A model generated the notes under the pieces. It was not told the origin of the DNA. It saw only the letters and a program-made list of their open reading frames with translations, and made no database searches. This document shows, piece after piece, positions 1 through 8,115 of a DNA stretch of 64,000 nucleotides. Source of the DNA: Flavobacterium sp. 11 (GTDB lineage Bacteria > Bacteroidota > Bacteroidia > Flavobacteriales > Flavobacteriaceae); NCBI RefSeq assembly GCF_002754315.1, contig NZ_PEFE01000001.1:1922001-1986000 (forward strand), read 5' to 3'. Numbering within the stretch: the first letter of the stretch is position 1; each line of letters begins with the position of its first letter. The position numbers and the translations under genes are program-made.

Positions 1-650
1 ATTCTTGGACTTCATCTCCAGCCGGATTTACTTCGACTGCCGCAAATCCAACAGTTAATCCAAGTGTGACTACTACTTATACTGTTACTAAAACGCATAC
101 CGCTTCTGGTTGTAGCGATACTGATGAAGTGACTGTAACGGTGAATAAACCAACAGTAGTTGCTAATGCAGGATCTGATTTCACTAAAAATTGCTTGATT
201 AATATATCAGGTGGTTCTATTGGAGAAGTTGCAGAAGCCGGATTTACTTATTCTTGGACTTCATCTCCAGCCGGATTTACTTCGACTGCTGCAAATCCAT
301 TCGTTAATCCAAGTGTGACTACTACTTATACCGTAACTAAAACGCATACCGCTTCTGGTTGTAGCGATACTGATGAGGTTATTGTAACAGTTAATCAACC
401 AACAGTAGTTGCGGTAGCAGGACCTGATTTCACTAAAACCTGTATATCAAATCCTGATGGCGGTTCTATTGGAGAAGTAGCAGAAGCTGGATTTACTTAT
501 TCTTGGATTTCATCTCCAGCCGGATTTACTTCGACTGCTGCAAATCCATTCGTTAATCCAAGTGTGACTACTACGTATACCGTTACTAAAACACATACCG
601 CTTCTGGTTGTAGTGATAGTGATGAGGTGACTGTAACGGTTAATATAGCA
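1..650 (+). repeat. in-frame 249-bp tandem repeat, ~2.6 copies visible
   Basis: The phrase ATTCTTGGA recurs at 1, 250 and 499, giving a period of exactly 249 bp (83 codons). Copies are almost identical over the TSSPAGFTSTAANP and TKTHTASGCSD segments and differ mainly in the linker around 160-240 and 400-480. The first copy is cut by the window edge, so the array probably continues to the left. Confidence 0.9.
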
Positions 651-1556
651 CTACCAAATGCAGTTGCAGGTGACGATGTTCTGATATTATGTGGTGAAAC
701 TACTGTACTATTATCAGGAACTTCAACTACTCAAAATGCAATCTACTCTTGGGTTGCCAGTAATGGTGGTAACATTGTCTCTGGGGCAGATACAGCTACA
801 CCAACTGTGAATGCAGCTGGAACGTACACATTAACTGTTACAGATCCAATAAATGGATGTACTGCTTCTGATTTAGTTCTCGTTACTAATCAAATTTGTA
901 TCGTTGAAGGTTGTACATTAGGATACTGGAAAAACCATACTGATAGATGGTGTTCAAGCTATACTCCTACAATGTTGTTCGGCGATGTGTTTGTAAATGC
1001 ACCGTCCAATCTTGCTAATTTAACTTTATTGCAAGCGCTTAATTTAGGTGGTGGAGGTATTTTTAATTTAGCTCGTCAAGGAGTAGCCGCTTTATTGAAT
1101 GCTTGCAGCGATGAAGTTGATTATCCTGCACCATATTCTGATAGTCCACAATCGGTAATAGATGCCGTTAATGCAGCCTATTCATCAGGAGGAAATGCAC
1201 CTGGAAAATTAGCCACTCAATTGGATATTCTTAATAATTCAGGATGTCCATTAGGAGGAACTCCTGCTACAAAAGAAGGAGATGGTTTGGGCGATAAAGC
1301 AGGTTTTGAAGCCTATCCAGTTCCTTTCAAAGATCAACTTACCATTAGATATAATTTTGATTATGTATCTGATGTGAAAATCGATGTACTTAATTCACAA
1401 GGAGTTTCAATACTTTCAAAAATGGATAATAATAGTTACATGAACAAAGAAGTTACACTAAATCTTAATTCTTATGTAGATAGATCAGAAGTGTATGTTG
1501 TAAAAGTAACAACCAATAGAGGAAGTAGTGTGAAAAAAATAATTTCTTCAAAATAG
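1..1556 (+). CDS. T9SS-exported repeat protein, 5' end outside window
   Basis: The reading frame is open from the left edge (codons begin at base 3), so the start and signal peptide lie outside. The visible part begins with an 83-residue unit repeated about 2.6 times, each holding SWTSSPAGFTSTAANP and TYTVTKTHTASGCSD-type segments, which resembles PKD/Ig-like beta-sandwich repeats. A further Ig-like segment follows, then a Cys-rich region containing GCTLGYWKNH, a motif met in secreted Bacteroidota proteins. The last ~80 residues (from YPVPFKDQLT to the terminal KKIISSK) look like a type A T9SS sorting domain, so the mature protein is probably exported across the outer membrane and attached to the surface or released. 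The same C-terminal domain is found in the next gene. The adhesin role is inferred from architecture only. Confidence 0.8.
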   Translation, partial: SWTSSPAGFTSTAANPTVNPSVTTTYTVTKTHTASGCSDTDEVTVTVNKPTVVANAGSDFTKNCLINISGGSIGEVAEAGFTYSWTSSPAGFTSTAANPFVNPSVTTTYTVTKTHTASGCSDTDEVIVTVNQPTVVAVAGPDFTKTCISNPDGGSIGEVAEAGFTYSWISSPAGFTSTAANPFVNPSVTTTYTVTKTHTASGCSDSDEVTVTVNIALPNAVAGDDVLILCGETTVLLSGTSTTQNAIYSWVASNGGNIVSGADTATPTVNAAGTYTLTVTDPINGCTASDLVLVTNQICIVEGCTLGYWKNHTDRWCSSYTPTMLFGDVFVNAPSNLANLTLLQALNLGGGGIFNLARQGVAALLNACSDEVDYPAPYSDSPQSVIDAVNAAYSSGGNAPGKLATQLDILNNSGCPLGGTPATKEGDGLGDKAGFEAYPVPFKDQLTIRYNFDYVSDVKIDVLNSQGVSILSKMDNNSYMNKEVTLNLNSYVDRSEVYVVKVTTNRGSSVKKIISSK

Positions 1557-1612
1557 GTTATGAATAATCATCTGATCCTATAAAATATTGAGAAGGATTA
1601 GAGTATGAAATT

Positions 1613-1645
1613 AAACCTCGAAAGTTTTGCTTTCGAGGTTTTTTT
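1613..1645 (+). terminator. Rho-independent terminator after the T9SS repeat protein
   Basis: AAACCTCGAAAG pairs with CTTTCGAGGTTT around a five-base loop and is followed by a T run. It lies about 55 bp after the stop of the preceding gene. Confidence 0.85.
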
Positions 1646-2215
1646 ATTTATAACTAATTGATTAATAGTGTTTTGAATAAAAAATAATTTGTTTTAAAAC
1701 ATACTATTTTTCTGAATCAATAGGTTTTTTATCGAATATATTTGCTCTTTATCAGATTTGCTTTTCGCTTTTTAATAGGGCTTTAATGCATTGATTAACT
1801 TTGATATAGCAAAAAAATAATTCATTTTTTCGAGCTGTTTTCCAAAATAGTTTACTGGTAAAAAAGGATTTTTAGGATTGTTCCCCGCAATAAAATATCC
1901 TTTTGATGAAGGAGTTCTTCAATTTTTTTGAAGGTGTTTTTTTATTCAGAAAGTTGTATCGCTTAGATAGAAAGCTTTCTATTTTTTCTTTTTTTGAACT
2001 TATTTATTAATTTGAAATTAAGGTTTTTAAGTTTCTTTTAAAGCCCCAATTTGGTTAATAAAAGGTAGTTTATTACCCCAAAATAAAGTATTCTTTTGAT
2101 GATGGCGTACTTTATAAATGAGTTTGTGAGGGTGATTTGTTTTTATATGATTGTTTCTATCCCGAGTCTACTGTTTTCCTATTTTTTAACAACTATGGAG
2201 TAAAATTACAATATC
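1646..2215. other. AT-rich intergenic region with an imperfect direct repeat
   Basis: No full gene is visible in these 570 bases. They contain a diverged 37-bp direct repeat (1883-1919 and 2076-2112) described separately. CTTCAA and TTGAAG also form a small hairpin near 1916-1932, followed by a T tract. I saw no clear TAnnTTTG promoter for the downstream gene. Confidence 0.5.
1883..2112 (+). repeat. diverged direct repeat pair, 37 bp each
   Basis: The copies at 1883-1919 and 2076-2112 share 30 of 37 bases. Read from 1884 and 2077 they would encode PAIKYPFDEGVL and PKIKYSFDDGVL, each ending at a stop a few codons later, and three of the seven differences are synonymous. They could be the tails of decayed coding units or a repeated untranslated element. 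Neither has a credible upstream start. Confidence 0.45.
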
Positions 2216-4690
2216 ATGAAAAATAATACACTTCAGCAGTTTTTCGGAGCTTTATCTAGCAAAAACATATTTTGCTTTTTATCGGAAAACATGGTTTCTA
2301 TATTAAATTTTTTAAAAATTAATATCAGAATTCCACTAGATTACCAAAATCGATTAGGTAAAATAACTATTAGACCACTGTATTTTTTTACAATGGTTTT
2401 ATTGTGTTCAACAGGGATTACTTTATTGGCACAAAATAGGTCTGCAAGTCAAACTTCTCGTTTACGCGGTACAATTGCCTTTACAGATGCATCTGCTCAC
2501 ACAAACAAAGTTTCTCAGTCATACAATGTATATACACAACAAAATATCATTTCGCAGGCTTTTATACTTGATGCTATTGGAAGCGAATCTGGATTTAAGG
2601 CTGTGAAGCCACAGACAGCTAATATAGACCAGATTAGAAATGGATCTAAGTCATCTCCTGTTACTCCAGGTAACTGGGTAAATGGAAATGCGAATGCCAC
2701 ACAAGCTCATTACGCTGAAGGATGGTCTATACCTTATCGTATAGTCATGAATAATCTTGTGTCAGGATCTCATGACCTGATAATTGAGTGGGATATAAAA
2801 CATTCCGGAAAAAATGCACTTGATTATATAACACACTATGACAATATAGATAATCCAACGGGATCTCATATTGCAACCTTCGGACATTCACAAGAAGTAA
2901 TAGATCCAACTGCAGGGATAACTGGTTTAGCAGGACCCAATACTTTTGAAATTCCAGCTCCCAGCTCTCTAGATTCACCTGTTCCTGATATACCTACAAG
3001 CAGTTTTAATGCTTTGGCAGCTACAAAGAAATTAATGACAATATATAACGGAACTATTACTGCAATTAGTTATGTAAGCGAAGGAGATTTAAACGATGCG
3101 CAATCATCAACAAGATTGAAAATTACCTTTACCACGACTAATTCTACAGTAGTGATGGCATGGGCTGGTCATATTGCTGCTGAATATGACTGGGGGATTG
3201 GTAATGGTGCTACTGGGGTTTCAGGTTCACCATATCATACCCGTCTTATTTCACTTGATGGTGATGGTGGTAATCAGGATAGATCGCTTGCAGCTGCGGC
3301 TGTAGTCAGTCCTCCACGATGTTCAGTTTCAGGACCATTAACAGCTTGTCCAGAAGTGGCGAACTTAGTTTTCAATTCGACTATCCTTAATCCAAATGGC
3401 AGCCCAGTAACTTATTCATGGGCTTTTACTAGTAATACTGCTGGAGCAACTTTTAGTGGAGCTACAACAAGTTCATCAGTAACTGTTGTACCATCTAGCA
3501 CTGATTTTACACCCGGTGGGAGTTTTGAAATTACTTCAACAGTGACTAGAAATGGAGTGGCAAGTGTTTGCTCTCAGACAGTTTCTATTAATTTATCAAC
3601 AACCGCGTCAGCAGGTACTGCCCCATCGGCACAGTGTCCAGAAGTTGGAGGAAATGATTTCAGCTTAAGTGGAAGTTTTACCAACGGAACTGCTCTATGG
3701 ACTGTTAAGACAGGATCAGCAACAGGTACAGCTGTTGGCTCTGTAAAAAGTGATGGTACTACAGCTACCCCAGTAGTGCATGTAGATGGAGTGGGTTCGG
3801 TAACTTTTATATTGACAGTAACCAGTAACCAGACCCCTTCTTGTGTTGCTTCAACAAGTGAAGTTACGGTTACAGTAAATGTAACACCTACAATTACTGG
3901 TGTTCTTAGTGTATGTGTAGGCGCTACTACTCAATTAACAGGATCAGGTATTGGAGCGACCTCTAACCCATGGGTATCTGCTAATCCTGGTGTAGCCACT
4001 GTTGATAGTGACGGTACAGTAACAGGAGTGTCAGTTGGTACTTCTGTCATCACATATACTGATAGTAATGGTTGTCAAGAAACAGCTACTGTGGCAGTAA
4101 ATGCTAACCCAGAACTAAAATTAAAAATAACCCAGCCGTCACTTTGTGGGTCAGCAACTGGTAGTATTGAGGTATGTAGTCCAATTATTGGAGCCACATA
4201 TTCATTAGTTGGTGTGCCAAATTCAGGTATTGAAGCAAAAGAAGGGGAGCCAGTTATATTTAGCGGTCTCGCAGCCGGTTCTAGTCCAACAGTTGCAGTT
4301 GAAACTGAAGCTGGTTGTAGCGCAACTGCCGCTTGTAATGATGAAGATGATACTACTAATTGTTCAGCTCCAGCACAACAAGCTGCTAAAACTACCGATG
4401 TGGTTGCGCCTATAGAAGCAAAAACTGAAGCCGCAGGGTTTACTACTTATCCTGTTCCTTTCAAAGACCAACTCACCGTAAGATACAATTTTGATTACGT
4501 TTCTGATGTTAAAATCGAGGTGTTTGATTCACAAGGTATTTCAGTGCTTTCTAAAGCCGATGCTAATGGTTTTTTGAATAAAGAAGTAACGCTTGATCTT
4601 AAATTGAATAGAGGAAGAGACCAAGTGTATGTTGTAAAAGTGACTACTAATCGTGGTAGTAGCATTAAAAAAGTAATTTCTACCAGATAG
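2216..4690 (+). CDS. T9SS-exported Ig-like repeat protein, 824 aa
   Basis: This is a large secreted protein whose C-terminus (from about residue 744, TYPVPFKDQLTVRYNFDY onward) closely matches the preceding protein and looks like a T9SS type A sorting domain. The hydrophobic signal segment is at residues ~54-72 and ends in LLAQ, so the ATG at 2216 gives an unusually long N-region; an alternative start is the ATG at 2393, directly before the signal core. Residues ~90-360 form a conserved-looking non-repetitive domain. After that come PKD-like segments and a bacterial Ig-like group 2 (BIG2) module around residues 560-630 (ANPGVATVDSDGTVTGVSVG). It was probably formed by duplication with its upstream neighbour. 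A surface or adhesin role is inferred; no enzymatic motif was seen. Confidence 0.82.
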   Translation: MKNNTLQQFFGALSSKNIFCFLSENMVSILNFLKINIRIPLDYQNRLGKITIRPLYFFTMVLLCSTGITLLAQNRSASQTSRLRGTIAFTDASAHTNKVSQSYNVYTQQNIISQAFILDAIGSESGFKAVKPQTANIDQIRNGSKSSPVTPGNWVNGNANATQAHYAEGWSIPYRIVMNNLVSGSHDLIIEWDIKHSGKNALDYITHYDNIDNPTGSHIATFGHSQEVIDPTAGITGLAGPNTFEIPAPSSLDSPVPDIPTSSFNALAATKKLMTIYNGTITAISYVSEGDLNDAQSSTRLKITFTTTNSTVVMAWAGHIAAEYDWGIGNGATGVSGSPYHTRLISLDGDGGNQDRSLAAAAVVSPPRCSVSGPLTACPEVANLVFNSTILNPNGSPVTYSWAFTSNTAGATFSGATTSSSVTVVPSSTDFTPGGSFEITSTVTRNGVASVCSQTVSINLSTTASAGTAPSAQCPEVGGNDFSLSGSFTNGTALWTVKTGSATGTAVGSVKSDGTTATPVVHVDGVGSVTFILTVTSNQTPSCVASTSEVTVTVNVTPTITGVLSVCVGATTQLTGSGIGATSNPWVSANPGVATVDSDGTVTGVSVGTSVITYTDSNGCQETATVAVNANPELKLKITQPSLCGSATGSIEVCSPIIGATYSLVGVPNSGIEAKEGEPVIFSGLAAGSSPTVAVETEAGCSATAACNDEDDTTNCSAPAQQAAKTTDVVAPIEAKTEAAGFTTYPVPFKDQLTVRYNFDYVSDVKIEVFDSQGISVLSKADANGFLNKEVTLDLKLNRGRDQVYVVKVTTNRGSSIKKVISTR

Positions 4691-4710
4691 TTTTAAAACT
4701 AATTTTAACT

Positions 4711-4740
4711 AAAAAGCATCTGTTTTCGCAGATGCTTTTT
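4711..4740 (+). terminator. Rho-independent terminator
   Basis: AAAAAGCATCTG pairs with CAGATGCTTTTT across a six-base loop, with a T run, 20 bp after the stop of the 824-residue protein. Confidence 0.9.
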
Positions 4741-5128
4741 TTATTTAATGTTTTGTCAATTAGTTATTTTATTCAGTTTAAAATGCCCAAATGCAATCTG
4801 CCCTCTTATAAGGGAGTCTTGCATTTTGTAATTTTCAACCAATATTCTTCTTTAAACGGGTTGTTCAGCATTTAAGAGCATCAATGTGAAATTTTCCTTT
4901 GGCTTCTAGCCAAAAATCTTTCCTATGTGGAATAAAATCTTTCAAAAAATTACTATTCTAAAAAAAAATCATATTGTTTTTTTAAACTTTACTTTGGTGT
5001 GGAGCCTAGCATTATTAGGTATAATTTAAGTTTTTTTTCCATTTTTAAAAAGTGCATTATTTTTTAAAATAAACTTTGGCACAATTAATGGATACAGTTT
5101 TTCAATATAAATTATAAAGCTATAACTA
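4741..5128. other. AT-rich intergenic region without a recognised gene
   Basis: These bases hold short AT-rich stretches only. I saw no persuasive small ORF, RNA gene or well-spaced promoter. Part of the region must carry the promoter of the lipoprotein that follows. Confidence 0.4.
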
Positions 5129-5629
5129 ATGAAAAAAATTACCTTATTTTTAGTTTTCATCGGGATGATGACACTACAAAGTTGCGAAGTAACAGAAATA
5201 ACCGATACTGTGGATAATGATACCATTAGTGAAGTGTTTGAAGTTACAACTTCATTTAATTCCAATAATAACTACAGTAGATTGGTTACTTTTAATCCAC
5301 CAATTTATTCATCGGATGTAGTTTTAGTGTATCACCTGTATGATACGGTAAATGGTGAAGACATTTGGAAACTAATGCCTCAAACGTATTATTTTAGTGA
5401 TGGTGGAGAATTAGATTTCAATTTTGATTACACCAGATATAATGTTAATATTTTTCTTTCGGCTAATTTTAGTCTTACTACTTTACCTTCAAGTTGGACA
5501 CAAGACCAAACTTTTAGAATTGTAATTATACCGGCTAGTTTTGCTACTTCAGTAAATAAAAACAGTATAGACGCAGTAATGTCAGCATTAAAAGTGGAGA
5601 AGACTGAGATTCAAAAAATCAATTTGTAG
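5129..5629 (+). CDS. small SPII lipoprotein, unknown function
   Basis: The 166-residue product starts with a short hydrophobic signal (KKITLFLVFIGMMTLQSC). The lipobox LQSC predicts lipid attachment at Cys19 and placement in the envelope. The rest looks like a compact beta-rich domain with VVLVYHLYD, WKLMPQTYYF and TFRIVIIPASFA segments, a pattern I associate with a common Flavobacteriia lipoprotein family of unknown role. The gene stands alone: terminators lie on both sides and the next gene is convergent. Function cannot be assigned. Confidence 0.75.
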   Translation: MKKITLFLVFIGMMTLQSCEVTEITDTVDNDTISEVFEVTTSFNSNNNYSRLVTFNPPIYSSDVVLVYHLYDTVNGEDIWKLMPQTYYFSDGGELDFNFDYTRYNVNIFLSANFSLTTLPSSWTQDQTFRIVIIPASFATSVNKNSIDAVMSALKVEKTEIQKINL

Positions 5630-5648
5630 GTTACAATATTCAATAAAA

Positions 5649-5680
5649 TAAAAAAAGGAAATCGTGAGATTTCCTTTTTT
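5649..5680. terminator. bidirectional terminator between convergent genes
   Basis: AAAAAAGGAAATC and GATTTCCTTTTTT pair around GTGA. A and T tracts on both sides suit termination of the lipoprotein gene (+) and the TerC gene (-). Confidence 0.85.
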
Positions 5681-5704
5681 TATGCGTTTATTTTTATGAA
5701 TTAA

Positions 5705-6652
5705 TTAGACGAATTCTTTGTTGCTTTTTCTTAAAGATGCAATAATTCCTGCTATAAGTGAAACCGCTATAAAAGCCAGCGATACCCATTCCGGTAATTT
5801 AATATAATCATGAAGCAACATTTTGATACCTACAAAAGTTAAGATTGCAATAAGACTGTATTCTAAATGAGCAAATTTATCAAGCATATGGGCAAGAAAG
5901 AAATACATAGAACGTAATCCTAAAATGGCAAAGATATTCGAACTAAAAACCAAAAAAGGATCACTTGTTATGGCTAAAATTGCAGGAACACTGTCTATAG
6001 CAAATACGACATCCATTACTTCAATTACTATAAGCGCTACAAAAAGAGGTGTTGCAGCTGTAATATGTCTTCTTTTTACAAAAAAATGCTCTCCGTCGAT
6101 GTGATTCGAGATAGGTATAACTTTTTTAAGAGTCTTATATATGAATGATTTTTTGGGTTCAAATTTTTCATCTTCACCACTAAACAACATTTTCATAGCA
6201 GTGTATATTAGAAAACCTCCAAAAATATAGGTCATCCATGAAAACTTGTTAATAAGCAAAACACCAAAATAGATCATTAAACCTCTAAAAACGATAGCGC
6301 CTAGTATTCCCCAAAATAAAACTCGATGTTGGTATTTTTGTGGAATTTTAAAGGCAGAGAAAATAATAGCGATGACAAAAATATTATCTATACTCAGGGA
6401 TAATTCTATTAAATAGCCTGTTATGAATTTTATTGCTGCATCTGCAGGTTTCAAAATATCTGGATTTGCAATATAATCCGTGGTGTAAAGCCAATAGACC
6501 ACTCCTGAAAACATAAATGATAATGTGACCCATATTGCAGTCCATTTACCAGCCTCTTTTGAACTTATAATGTGTGGTGTTTTATTGAAGACTCCTAAAT
6601 CGAGTGCAAGAAAAATTAAAACAGCTGTTAAAAAAGAAATCCAGACAATCAT
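5705..6652 (-). CDS. TerC family integral membrane protein
   Basis: This 315-residue polytopic membrane protein has the two internally related TerC signatures, ELSLSIDNIFVIAI near residue 85 and EVMDVVFAIDSVPAI near residue 213, each with a conserved acidic residue inside a membrane segment. About eight to nine hydrophobic helices are visible, with a charged cytoplasmic loop around residues 158-190. TerC/Alx family members are linked to metal (Mn2+) efflux and envelope stress, although the original name comes from tellurite resistance. No ter operon genes are nearby, so a tellurite role is not supported. A TAnnTTTG box lies 25 bp upstream of the start. Confidence 0.9.
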   Translation of the reverse strand: MIVWISFLTAVLIFLALDLGVFNKTPHIISSKEAGKWTAIWVTLSFMFSGVVYWLYTTDYIANPDILKPADAAIKFITGYLIELSLSIDNIFVIAIIFSAFKIPQKYQHRVLFWGILGAIVFRGLMIYFGVLLINKFSWMTYIFGGFLIYTAMKMLFSGEDEKFEPKKSFIYKTLKKVIPISNHIDGEHFFVKRRHITAATPLFVALIVIEVMDVVFAIDSVPAILAITSDPFLVFSSNIFAILGLRSMYFFLAHMLDKFAHLEYSLIAILTFVGIKMLLHDYIKLPEWVSLAFIAVSLIAGIIASLRKSNKEFV

Positions 6653-6676
6653 ATCAGTTTATTTTTTTGAGATTAG

Positions 6677-6684
6677 CAAAGATA
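6677..6684 (-). promoter_or_regulatory. -7 box of the TerC gene
   Basis: On the minus strand the sequence reads TATCTTTG, matching the Bacteroidota -7 consensus TAnnTTTG about 25 bases before the start codon. No convincing TTTG -33 element was found at the usual spacing. Confidence 0.55.
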
Positions 6685-6752
6685 CTTCTTGATTTTTTAA
6701 GATTAAAATTTATTCTGAACAAAAGTTAATTTTTAAAAATGTCTAACAATAA

Positions 6753-6784
6753 AAAAGGTGTCATCAGAATTGATGACACCTTTT
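6753..6784 (-). terminator. terminator of the GSII-like gene
   Basis: AAAAGGTGTCATCA and TGATGACACCTTTT form a 14-bp perfect stem around GAAT with a T tract in minus orientation, 37 bp after the glutamine synthetase stop. Confidence 0.9.
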
Positions 6785-6820
6785 CTTATAAACAAAATCA
6801 AATTTTATATAAACTTATTT

Positions 6821-7855
6821 TTATACTAAAGCTGGTTCTTCTATTAAAGCAGATTTTACAGTTTTAACAATTCTTGCAGCGATTTTGTATGGATCTCCGT
6901 TTGAAGCTGGTCTTCTGTCTTCTAACCATCCTTTCCATCCTTTTTGAACAGTGATTAATGGGATTCTTATAGAAGCTCCTCTGTCAGAAACACCATAAGA
7001 GAAATCATTGATAGAAGCAGTTTCATGTTTACCAGTTAAACGTTGGTCATTGTATGCTCCATAAACAGCAATATGCTCTTTAGTTACAGGTCTGAAAGCT
7101 TCACATATTTTTTCGTATACTTCTTGAGAACCACATGTTCTTAAAACTTCATTAGAGAAGTTAGCATGCATACCTGAACCATTCCAATCTGTATCTCCAA
7201 GAGGTTTTGGGTGATATTCAATAAAACAATTAAATTTTTCAGACAAACGATCTAGTAAGTATCTCGCAATCCAGATTTCGTCACCTGCTTTTTTAGCTCC
7301 TTTTGCAAATAATTGGAATTCCCATTGTCCGCAAGCAACCTCTTGGTTAATACCTTCAAAGTTGATACCTGCAGCAATACATAAATCTGCATGCTCTTCA
7401 ACGATATCTCTACCGTGAGTATTTTTTCCACCTACTGAACAGTAATACATACCTTGTGGGGCTGGGTAACCACCAATTGGGAAACCTAAAGGTAATAAAG
7501 TATGATTGTCCATGATGAAATATTCTTGTTCGAATCCAAACCAGAAGTCTCCATCATCATCAATTGTAGCTCTACCGTTTGAAGGGTGAGGGGTACCGTC
7601 TGCATGCATAACTTCGGTCATTACTAAGTATCCGTTTTTACGTGTTGGATCTGGATAAATAGCAACTGGTACTAATAAACAATCTGATGAACCACCTTCT
7701 GCTTGTCTAGTTGATGAACCATCAAATGACCAGTTTCCGATTTCTTCCAAAGTTCCTTGGAAATTTTCATGCTCTTCAACTTTAGTTTTACTTCTAAGAT
7801 TTTGTGTTGGTTCATAACCATCTAACCAAATGTACTCTAATTTTATTTTCGCCAT
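6821..7855 (-). CDS. glutamine synthetase, GSII-like (eukaryotic type)
   Basis: The 344-residue length and features match the short GSII class rather than bacterial GSI. The N-terminal beta-grasp part includes the WSFDGSSTRQAEGGSSDC active-site loop (~residues 43-60). The catalytic domain has FGFEQEYFI (glutamate ligands, ~107), the NQEVACGQWEFQ motif (~170) and GSGMHANFS (~227). It forms glutamine from glutamate, ammonia and ATP in the cytoplasm. It is transcribed divergently from the GSIII gene, with a shared ~260-bp control region and a clear TAnnTTTG box. No adenylylation loop of the GSI type is expected in this class. Whether it is the main nitrogen-assimilating enzyme or an accessory one cannot be told from sequence. 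Confidence 0.93.
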   Translation of the reverse strand: MAKIKLEYIWLDGYEPTQNLRSKTKVEEHENFQGTLEEIGNWSFDGSSTRQAEGGSSDCLLVPVAIYPDPTRKNGYLVMTEVMHADGTPHPSNGRATIDDDGDFWFGFEQEYFIMDNHTLLPLGFPIGGYPAPQGMYYCSVGGKNTHGRDIVEEHADLCIAAGINFEGINQEVACGQWEFQLFAKGAKKAGDEIWIARYLLDRLSEKFNCFIEYHPKPLGDTDWNGSGMHANFSNEVLRTCGSQEVYEKICEAFRPVTKEHIAVYGAYNDQRLTGKHETASINDFSYGVSDRGASIRIPLITVQKGWKGWLEDRRPASNGDPYKIAARIVKTVKSALIEEPALV

Positions 7856-7890
7856 AACAATATAAATTTATTCGTAACTTTTATTTAACG

Positions 7891-7898
7891 CAAAATTA
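7891..7898 (-). promoter_or_regulatory. -7 box of the GSII-like gene
   Basis: On the minus strand this reads TAATTTTG, matching TAnnTTTG, about 36 bases upstream of the glutamine synthetase start. Confidence 0.5.
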
Positions 7899-8066
7899 AA
7901 TTAAATTTTAACTCCAATAAAAATAAGGGGGTATTTTTATTTGTAAGCCTGTTATTTTTCCCATAACTGCATTTTGAGTGGGGTATATTTTAAAAATGAT
8001 AATTTAAAAGGGGAATATAAATTAATTTCATAATCTACGATTCTGTTTTTTCTACGTTTTATTCCT

Positions 8067-8074
8067 TATATTTG
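8067..8074 (+). promoter_or_regulatory. -7 box of the GSIII gene
   Basis: TATATTTG matches TAnnTTTG and lies about 41 bases before the GSIII start, giving a leader of roughly 35 nt. A distinct -33 element was not recognised. Confidence 0.5.
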
Positions 8075-8115
8075 CTATTTCCTAATAAAAATATTAATAA
8101 TTTAATTTTTTTCAC

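Noticed and set aside
1..650. Regularly spaced repeats as a possible CRISPR array
   Set aside because: The period is 249 bp, the repeats are in frame, and the whole stretch translates as one protein.
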